Part shown: in pieces, positions 13,620-17,462 of the stretch
How positions within the stretch are numbered: the first letter of the stretch is position 1
Layout of the letters: each line of letters starts with the position of its first letter
Source: an uncultured Collinsella sp.
Lineage (GTDB): Bacteria > Actinomycetota > Coriobacteriia > Coriobacteriales > Coriobacteriaceae
Assembly (NCBI GenBank): GCA_959605475.1
Contig: CAUHFS010000045.1
Location: forward strand, 1 to 17,462
DNA: 17,462 nt
Direction of reading: 5' to 3'
Made by a program: the position numbers and the translations under genes
Notes under the pieces: generated by a model
Databases searched by the model: none
Seen by the model: only the letters and a program-made list of their open reading frames with translations
What the model was told of the DNA's origin: nothing

Positions 13620-13795
13620 GGGTAGCTAATTTGGGACGGGGCTATTTTGACTACCTTTCAAGCGAATGATCTACCCGATGATTTTTCTGGGACGGGGATT
13701 AAATAATCATTTTGTACCGAATGATTATTTAATCCCCGTCCCAGAAAAATCATCGCCAAGGTAGTCAAAATAGCCCCGTCCCAAATTAGCTACCC
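13620..13795. repeat. Giant nested palindrome between divergent genes
   Basis: Outer arms 13620-13657 and 13758-13795 are a perfect 38-bp inverted repeat. Inner arms 13676-13711 and 13720-13755 are a second perfect 36-bp inverted repeat with an 8-nt loop. Both arms carry TGGGACGGGG, followed by A/T-rich sequence. The left spacer is 18 nt and the right 2 nt. The unit begins 33 bp before the nudix-vsr start and ends about 105 bp before the ABC ATPase start, so it occupies their shared control region. Confidence 0.93.
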
Positions 13796-13798
13796 GTA

Positions 13799-13899
13799 CC
13801 TTACACAACGGTAAGGCAAGCGTAAGCCATATCGATGGTAGCCGACTCGGCTTCTTGCGACTATAGATGCCGTAGACTAATCGCAAGAAAGGACTCGGT
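13799..13899 (+). promoter_or_regulatory. Leader/control region of the ABC transporter
   Basis: CCTTAC and GTAAGG flank 6 nt just after the giant palindrome (about 13799-13816), an inverted repeat that could be a regulator site, and CGTAAG follows. Weak -10-like words (TATAGA, TAATCG) follow near 13863-13885. AGAAAGGA provides the ribosome binding site. No single promoter can be chosen with confidence. Confidence 0.35.
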
Positions 13900-14685
13900 A
13901 TGCAAACCACGCACATGGCGACCCCGGTACTGGAGGTCGCGCATCTCGAAAAGGTATATGGAGCGCTGGGCAACGTGACCCGCGCGCTCAACGACGTCAG
14001 CTTTACCGTCAACCGCGGCGAATTCGTTGGCATCATGGGCACCTCGGGCTCGGGCAAGTCGACGTTGCTCAACTGCGTCTCGACCATCGATAGCGCCACG
14101 AGCGGCACCATCCGCATCAACGGCCAGGACGTAACACGCATGAAGCAGGCCAAGCTCTCGCAGTTCCGCCGCGAGGAACTCGGCTTTATCTTCCAGGACT
14201 CTAACCTGCTCGATACGCTCACGGCACGCGAGAACATCGCCCTGCCGCTCACCATCGCCCGTACAAACTCGGCGGAGATCTCGACCCGCGTGCAGGATGT
14301 GGCAGCGCGCCTGTCCATCAGTCAGGTGCTCGACAAGTATCCCTACCAGATGTCCGGCGGTCAGCAGCAACGCGTTGCCGCGGCTCGCGCGCTCGTCACC
14401 GACCCCACCATGATCATGGCCGACGAGCCCACCGGCGCCCTCGATTCCAAGAGCGCCCGTCTGCTGCTCGAGAGCCTGGAGGCCCTTAACCGCCGCCTAC
14501 GCGCTACCGTGCTCATGGTCACGCACGATAGCTTTGCCGCCAGCTACACGAGCCGTGTGCTGTTTATCCGCGACGGCAAGATCTTCACCGAGCTGCGCCG
14601 CGGCGACACCGACCGCCGAGAGTTCTTCGACCGCATTATGGAGGTCGTTGCCATGATGGGCGGTGAGGGCTCCGATGCTCTGTAA
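13900..14685 (+). CDS. ABC transporter ATP-binding protein, BceA/MacB-like
   Basis: A 261-residue ATPase of the LolD/MacB/BceA group. Walker A is GTSGSGKST (about 47-55), the Q-loop FIFQDSNLLD near 95-104, the signature MSGGQQQR, Walker B TMIMADEPTGALDS, and the H-loop VTHD. The DSNLLDTLTARENIALPL segment and the SKSA tail of Walker B are typical of antimicrobial-peptide resistance transporters. It energises the permease encoded next, whose ATG lies 11 nt inside this gene's end, implying translational coupling. The start at 13900 follows AAGAAAGGA; a second ATG at 13915 is a less likely alternative. No BceRS-like sensor pair is adjacent within the window. Confidence 0.93.
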   Translation: MQTTHMATPVLEVAHLEKVYGALGNVTRALNDVSFTVNRGEFVGIMGTSGSGKSTLLNCVSTIDSATSGTIRINGQDVTRMKQAKLSQFRREELGFIFQDSNLLDTLTARENIALPLTIARTNSAEISTRVQDVAARLSISQVLDKYPYQMSGGQQQRVAAARALVTDPTMIMADEPTGALDSKSARLLLESLEALNRRLRATVLMVTHDSFAASYTSRVLFIRDGKIFTELRRGDTDRREFFDRIMEVVAMMGGEGSDAL

Positions 14686-16912
14686 ACTCGCCTGGGGTAA
14701 CGTCCGCCGCGCCGGCCGCGATTACCTCGTCTACTTGCTGACGCTCACCCTGGGCGTCACGGTCTTCTATGCCTTCAACACCGTCTCGATGCAGGTCGAC
14801 ATTGCCGGCATCGAGGAAGAGGGACTGTCCGAGCTCATGGGCACCATGCTCGGTTACCTTACTTACTTTTTGGCTGGCGTCATGGCCTTTTTGATGGTGT
14901 ATGCCAATAACTTCATCATGAAACGCCGTAAGAAGGAGTTTGGCCTGTACCAGGTGCTTGGCATGGGGCGCGGGCGCGTCGCCACGATCATGGCGCTCGA
15001 GACCGTGATCGTTTCGGTCGGCGCCTTTGTCGCCGGCATTGTGCTGGGCGTGGGGCTCTCCCAGCTCATGACGTTCTTTACGGCTTCGCTCTTTAAGACG
15101 CAGATCGCCGATTTTCACTTCTTTTTCTCGGTGCATGCGTTCAACCTGACCCTTGCCTGCATGCTCGTAATGTTTGTGCTCACGCTACTGCTGAACCTGC
15201 GCGCCGTGCGTCGTACCAAACTCATCGAGCTTATGGGTGCCGAGCGTCGCAACGAGAGCATCAAGACACGCAACCCCTGGATCGCGATTGCCATCTTTAC
15301 CGTGGGCGTGCTACTTGTGGGCGTGGCCTATTACCGTCTGCTGCGTGATGGGTTCCCGCTAACCGAGACGGGCGACAAGCTGGATGGGGCCATGAGCCAG
15401 TTTGGCATTACGACCGCTATGGTTACGGTGGGCACCTTTGCCCTGTTCTGGGGACTCTCGGGCATGCTCATCAAGCTGCTGCAGAGCTTGCGCGGCGTGT
15501 ATTGGCGCGGCCTCAACATGTTTACTGTGCGCCAGCTTGCGGCCAAGGTCAACACGGTGTGCTTTTCGATGGGCGTCATCGCGATGATTCTGTTTTTGGC
15601 CATCACCTCGGTGACGTGCGGTATGTCGATCGCCAACGTGATGAACGAAAACCTGGAGCGCTATAACCCTGTTGACGTGTCTCAGACGTATGTCTATTAC
15701 ACGCCCGATAGGCTCGACTACTACAAGGAGTATGTCAATCCGTCCGAGGCCGATCGCATGGTGCTGGCCGATGCAACGGTCGATTTGTACGCTGCATGGC
15801 ACGGCGATCGTATCGATCCCGATAACGTTACAGAAAGTAGTAAGGGCAAGTCGGCGGACAACAACGACGAGACCGGAAAGAAGGTCAATATCGCCGATGT
15901 TGCCGGTGAGCATGTGCAGATCGACTCGTATCTGAGCTACCCGCTTGGCGGCTCCAATCCTTCGGTAGCTGCAGGCGAGATGTGCAAGGCCATGGGCGAA
16001 AAGCTCCCCAAGGTGCTCGAGGGTAGCAATGCCGATGATATGGGCCTGTTTGTGACGCCGGCGAGCCAGTACAACAAGCTGCGCCAGATGATGGGCGAGG
16101 AGCCGGTGAGCATTGGCCGCGACCAGTACGTGCTTACGTGTGATATGGGCGGTGAGCTGGGCGACCTGTACACCAAATACATGGCCGGCGGCCATACACT
16201 CACCTTGGGTGGGCATGAGCTCAAGCCAGCAACCGATAAGTCGGACAAGGACACGGCGGCCATCGCCAACTCGGCGATGGGCAGCAATCCCGGTACCGTG
16301 GTCGTAGCCGATGAGCTGTTATCCCAGCTTAACCTGCAGCCGTATTCCAGCAATCTGCTCGTTAACTACAAACAGGGGATGGATACGACCGAGGCAGACG
16401 AGAACATTAAATACACCTTGCTCGACAATCTGCTCGTTGACGGCAAGGAGCCGGGGTCATGGGGTGTCTTCATCACGCGTTCCGAGATGTACACGCAGGC
16501 GGCACAGATGAACGGCATGATTAGCTATCTGGCCATCTACATTGGCTTTGTGCTGGTCGTTGCATGCGCGGCGATACTGTCGATCCAGCAGCTCTCCAAC
16601 GTGGCCGACGGCAGCCGCAGCTATCGTGTACTGGCACAGATCGGCTGCGACGACCGCCAGATTCGCCATTCGGTGATGGCGCAGCAAGCGGTATTCTTCC
16701 TGTTCCCGCTGGCAGTGGGCCTGGCGCACTCCTTTGTGGCACTTAAGGTGATCATCGAGATGGTGAGCACGTTCGGAGATATGAGCATCGGCGGCACGGT
16801 GGGCCTCACCTGTGCGATATTCCTGGCAGCCTACGGCGGCTACTTCCTGGTGACGTACCTCATGAGCGCCGGCATGGTACAAGCTGCCATCGCCACCCGT
16901 TACAGCGAGTAA
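14675..16912 (+). CDS. ABC transporter permease, FtsX/BceB-like
   Basis: A 745-residue membrane protein with about ten predicted membrane segments: near 20-40, 60-85, 105-130, 155-180, 210-230, 255-280 and 305-330, then three after residue 610. A roughly 270-residue hydrophilic region (about 335-605) follows the seventh segment, the layout of BceB permeases, where this loop binds or senses peptide antibiotics. The NFIMKRRKKEFGLYQVLGMGR stretch after segment 2 is the FtsX-family cytoplasmic coupling motif. The ATG at 14675 follows GGTGAGGG and overlaps the ATPase gene by 11 nt; an upstream GTG at 14663 is less likely. The large loop is Asp/Lys/Met-rich and lacks cysteine pairs apart from scattered residues. 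The ligand is unknown; bacitracin- or lantibiotic-type peptides are the family's usual targets. Confidence 0.92.
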   Translation: MLCKLAWGNVRRAGRDYLVYLLTLTLGVTVFYAFNTVSMQVDIAGIEEEGLSELMGTMLGYLTYFLAGVMAFLMVYANNFIMKRRKKEFGLYQVLGMGRGRVATIMALETVIVSVGAFVAGIVLGVGLSQLMTFFTASLFKTQIADFHFFFSVHAFNLTLACMLVMFVLTLLLNLRAVRRTKLIELMGAERRNESIKTRNPWIAIAIFTVGVLLVGVAYYRLLRDGFPLTETGDKLDGAMSQFGITTAMVTVGTFALFWGLSGMLIKLLQSLRGVYWRGLNMFTVRQLAAKVNTVCFSMGVIAMILFLAITSVTCGMSIANVMNENLERYNPVDVSQTYVYYTPDRLDYYKEYVNPSEADRMVLADATVDLYAAWHGDRIDPDNVTESSKGKSADNNDETGKKVNIADVAGEHVQIDSYLSYPLGGSNPSVAAGEMCKAMGEKLPKVLEGSNADDMGLFVTPASQYNKLRQMMGEEPVSIGRDQYVLTCDMGGELGDLYTKYMAGGHTLTLGGHELKPATDKSDKDTAAIANSAMGSNPGTVVVADELLSQLNLQPYSSNLLVNYKQGMDTTEADENIKYTLLDNLLVDGKEPGSWGVFITRSEMYTQAAQMNGMISYLAIYIGFVLVVACAAILSIQQLSNVADGSRSYRVLAQIGCDDRQIRHSVMAQQAVFFLFPLAVGLAHSFVALKVIIEMVSTFGDMSIGGTVGLTCAIFLAAYGGYFLVTYLMSAGMVQAAIATRYSE

Positions 16913-16949
16913 CAAGCGGGCAAAATCGTCGCAAAATCAGAGGCGTATG

Positions 16950-16990
16950 ACCGCCGCGAAGGGACCAGGAGCCCTTTCGCGGCGGTTTTT
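16950..16990 (+). terminator. Intrinsic terminator after the ABC permease
   Basis: A GC-rich stem of about 14 bp (from 16950, right arm ending at 16986, one bulged base) with an 8-nt loop is followed by TTTTT. It begins 38 nt after the permease stop. Confidence 0.88.
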
Positions 16991-17013
16991 GCCAACCTGG
17001 TGCGTCTCAGATA

Positions 17014-17134
17014 CAAGTGAGTAGACTTATTTGGATATACCGAGCACACCGCGACAAGTGCCCAATAAAACCGCAGGTCAGAGCTGTGTCGATTTGGGGC
17101 GTGCTCGGCCTTCTGCAAAAAGCCTACTCACTTG
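17014..17134. repeat. Long imperfect inverted repeat
   Basis: Outer arms CAAGTGAGTAG (17014-17024) and its complement (17124-17134) are perfect over 11 bp. CCGAGCAC (17040-17047) pairs with GTGCTCGG (17101-17108). The segments between show partial pairing with mismatches. The inside holds the 23-nt word shared with 12478-12500. It looks like a diverged relative of the perfect palindromes elsewhere in the window. Confidence 0.75.
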
Positions 17135-17147
17135 GTTTTCGCTGTTA

Positions 17148-17190
17148 GAAGGCCGTCGCGAGGGAAAGCAGTTCCCTCACGGCGGCCTTC
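17148..17190. repeat. Strong hairpin between convergent genes
   Basis: A 19-bp stem with two G-T wobbles (17148-17166 with 17172-17190) and a 5-nt loop. No clear T-tract follows on either strand, so its use as a terminator is uncertain. Confidence 0.7.
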
Positions 17191-17206
17191 ACGTTTGCCC
17201 AGATAA

Positions 17207-17243
17207 AACCTGCCAAAATAAACCTGTCCCTATTTGGTAGGTT
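17207..17243 (-). terminator. Possible terminator of the LuxR-type gene
   Basis: On the - strand AACCTACCAAAT pairs, with one A-C mismatch, with a segment ending GGCAGGTT and followed by TTAT. It overlaps the stop codon of the regulator. The loop contains GGGACAGG, a word similar to those in the long palindromes. Confidence 0.4.
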
Positions 17244-17462
17244 ATCGCTTCCAAAAATGCAGGATGAGTGTCGTGCGGTTTTGCTGCTCGGTTTTGACCA
17301 GGATGTTGTGGATGTGGGTCTTGACGGTGCCCACGGCAAGGAATAGCTCGTCGGCGATCTCTTGGTTCGATTTGCCCAGCACAACCAGGCGCATGACTTC
17401 GGTCTCGCGGTTGGAGAGCTTGTAGGCGTTGCGGTAGAAGGGCATCTGCTCTTCGATGTGTC
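17242..17462 (-). CDS. LuxR-family response regulator, C-terminal HTH (partial)
   Basis: The last 73 residues of a protein that runs off the right edge. The visible part is a LuxR/NarL-type helix-turn-helix: LSNRETEVMRLVVLGKSNQE, then IADELFLAVGTVKTHIHNIL with the usual VKTH recognition helix, then a short basic tail ending FWKR. The N-terminal sensor or receiver domain is not in the window, so it could be a response regulator or a membrane LuxR protein; the latter are numerous in Coriobacteriia. It converges on the ABC transporter genes, and a regulatory link is only a possibility. Confidence 0.9.
   Translation of the reverse strand, partial: HIEEQMPFYRNAYKLSNRETEVMRLVVLGKSNQEIADELFLAVGTVKTHIHNILVKTEQQNRTTLILHFWKR

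Noticed and set aside
15359..16216. 285-codon - strand frame inside the permease gene
   Set aside because: Antisense to the permease, with a His/Arg-rich composition and no start signal.

Overview
The window looks like a chromosomal segment from a GC-rich member of the Coriobacteriia, most likely a Collinsella-type gut bacterium. This is inferred from codon style, from the mix of Firmicutes-like sugar genes in a GC-rich background, and from the abundant long intergenic palindromes. No rRNA, tRNA, CRISPR array or transposase gene was seen.

Left part (1-5800), galactose catabolism by two routes. The window opens on the last codons of what is very probably lacB (galactose-6-phosphate isomerase subunit). 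A LacX-type aldose 1-epimerase and lacC (tagatose-6-phosphate kinase) follow on the + strand. Convergent to these are galT (class II uridylyltransferase) and galK, overlapping by 10 nt on the - strand. A LacI-family regulator is divergent from galK, and three copies of one 13-bp operator-like word lie between them. The tagatose-6-phosphate and Leloir routes therefore sit back to back. A class II aldolase of the FbaA/GatY/KbaY type (9300-10157), divergent from a DeoR-family repressor, could supply the missing tagatose-bisphosphate aldolase step. A flavodiiron protein gene (fprA type), an O2/NO-detoxifying enzyme typical of anaerobes, lies between the two sugar blocks.

Right part (10490-17462). 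On the - strand are a HAD phosphatase, a cupin/AraC regulator with a possible leaderless promoter, a roughly 490-bp stretch holding only one weak small ORF, and an unusual single ORF fusing a NUDIX (MutT-like) domain to a Vsr-type mismatch endonuclease. On the + strand is a BceAB/MacB-type ABC pair (ATPase plus 10-TM permease with a large extracytoplasmic domain). The window ends inside a LuxR-type regulator on the - strand.

Non-coding structure is the most notable content. (1) Two copies of a roughly 140-nt element (39-178 and 2285-2423) start 1-4 nt after the stop codons of lacB and lacC. They keep the same fold, a 12-bp hairpin followed by a long rod with identical bulges and an AGAA loop, while the stem sequences change in a compensatory way. 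This is a strong candidate for an undescribed structured RNA, or for a DNA element selected for folding. (2) Four intergenic regions carry very long inverted repeats (2466-2521, 10184-10330, 13620-13795, 17014-17134). Three of them carry GGGAC in their arms, and one is a nested pair of perfect 38-bp and 36-bp arms between divergent genes.
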